Both the position numbers and the translations under genes were made by a program. The notes under the pieces were generated by a model. That model made no database searches. It worked only from the letters and a program-made list of their open reading frames with translations, and was not told the origin of the DNA. A stretch of 5,268 nt of DNA from the NCBI GenBank assembly GCA_030614305.1, contig JAUWKH010000144.1:1-5268 (forward strand), read 5' to 3'. Shown in pieces: positions 4,797-5,268 of the stretch; positions within the stretch are counted from its first letter, which is position 1; every line of letters begins with the position of its first letter. The DNA comes from Bacteroidota bacterium. GTDB lineage: Bacteria > Bacteroidota > Bacteroidia > Bacteroidales > JADFUO01.

Positions 4797-5268
4797 TTGA
4801 AAGGAAATAGTAAATATAGAATAAAAGGGATAATAGGAACAATATTATTTCATTTGCTGTTGATATTAGCGTTGTTTTTTTTCGTTCTTTCAACACCTTT
4901 ACCATTACCGGGTGAGGAAGGAGTTGAAGTAAATCTTGGCAGCAGTGACAATGGAATGGGAATTGTTCAGGAAGATGAGCCTGTCGAATCTGCGCCTTCA
5001 CAAACAATTCAGGAAGAAATTGTTACTGAAGAAGTTCCTGAAGAAATACCAGAAGAAGTTGCCGAAGAACCGATTATTGAGGAAATTCAGGAGGAAGAAA
5101 TTATCACACAGGATACTGAAGAAGCTCCCTTTATTGACAATCCTGAAGAAAAGGATGATTTAGAAGAAGTTCCTGACGAGAAAATTATTGAACAACCAAA
5201 AGAAGAACCCAAGGTTCAGGAAAAACAACAGGAAGAAATTGCTGAAAAAAAACCTGAGGTTATTGAAA
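4797..5268 (+). CDS. tonB: TonB-like energy transducer (N-terminal part, cut by window edge)
   Basis: An open frame of 157 codons runs from a TTG at 4797 to the window end. Predicted layout: a basic cytoplasmic tail (1-10, MKGNSKYRIK), one membrane helix (about 11-31), then TPLPLPGEEGVEVNLG (33-48), a stretch I recall from Bacteroidota TonB proteins. The helix contains T15-x3-H19, the counterpart of the S16-x3-H20 motif by which E. coli TonB contacts ExbB/ExbD. Residues 58-157 form a periplasmic linker with 34 glutamates in 100 residues. It has no Lys or Arg from 11 to 118, then Lys-Pro and Glu mixtures, similar to the Glu-Pro then Lys-Pro order of classical TonB. The C-terminal domain that touches outer-membrane receptors lies beyond the window. 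TTG is chosen because the frame closes at 4782-4784 and no ATG occurs before the helix. TolA is an alternative name, as it shares the helix motif. Confidence 0.85.
   Translation, partial: MKGNSKYRIKGIIGTILFHLLLILALFFFVLSTPLPLPGEEGVEVNLGSSDNGMGIVQEDEPVESAPSQTIQEEIVTEEVPEEIPEEVAEEPIIEEIQEEEIITQDTEEAPFIDNPEEKDDLEEVPDEKIIEQPKEEPKVQEKQQEEIAEKKPEVIE

Noticed and set aside
4792..5007. Minus-strand frame of 71 codons opposite the tonB start
   Set aside because: It overlaps the TonB membrane helix and linker on the opposite strand and shows no recognisable features.
4936..5163. Plus-strand ATG frame of 75 codons within the tonB region, very rich in Lys and Leu
   Set aside because: It is a shadow of the GAA-rich TonB linker read one base out of frame; the real frame is open from 4797 to the edge and has TonB features.

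Overview
The window looks like an AT-rich Bacteroidota genome, probably a Bacteroidales/Marinilabiliales-type marine or sediment bacterium; this is inferred from gene content and style, not from a marker gene. The reasons are A/T-rich start regions instead of Shine-Dalgarno sites, one good match to the Bacteroidota -7 promoter box (TAnnTTTG), a TonB N-terminus of the kind I recall from that phylum (TPLPLPGEEGVEVNLG), and an NhaD antiporter beside an exbB-exbD-tonB cluster.

Left part, minus strand, read from right to left: nhaD (1823-3283), then after 77 bases an envelope-signalling operon. The operon is an ECF sigma factor (1164-1745), a zinc-finger transmembrane anti-sigma factor (663-1115), a membrane-anchored Spy/CpxP/CnrX-like periplasmic protein (100-651), and the signal-peptide start of a further exported protein cut by the window edge (1-82). 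The close spacing (48, 11 and 17 bases) supports one transcript. The likely logic is that the anti-sigma factor holds the sigma factor at the membrane until an envelope or metal signal, perhaps read by the Spy-like protein, releases it.

Right part, plus strand: exbB (3459-4148), exbD (4264-4674) and a tonB-like gene (4797-5268, cut by the window edge). Together they encode the inner-membrane motor that powers TonB-dependent outer-membrane import. The tonB gene starts with TTG. Its T-x3-H motif in the membrane helix and its acidic, then lysine-containing, proline-rich linker support the assignment.

The 175-base gap between the divergent nhaD and exbB genes carries a candidate nhaD promoter box and a cluster of GTTAA/TTAAC palindromes. 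The two spacers inside the exb operon (115 and 122 bases) hold a perfect 20-bp palindrome, a hairpin, and two inverted copies of a degenerate 20-bp repeat either side of exbD. I see no RNA genes, insertion sequences, CRISPR arrays or phage genes. Nearly all the window belongs to known families. The less explained signals are the intergenic repeats, the TTG/TGA overlap at tonB, and the sensor role of the Spy-like protein.
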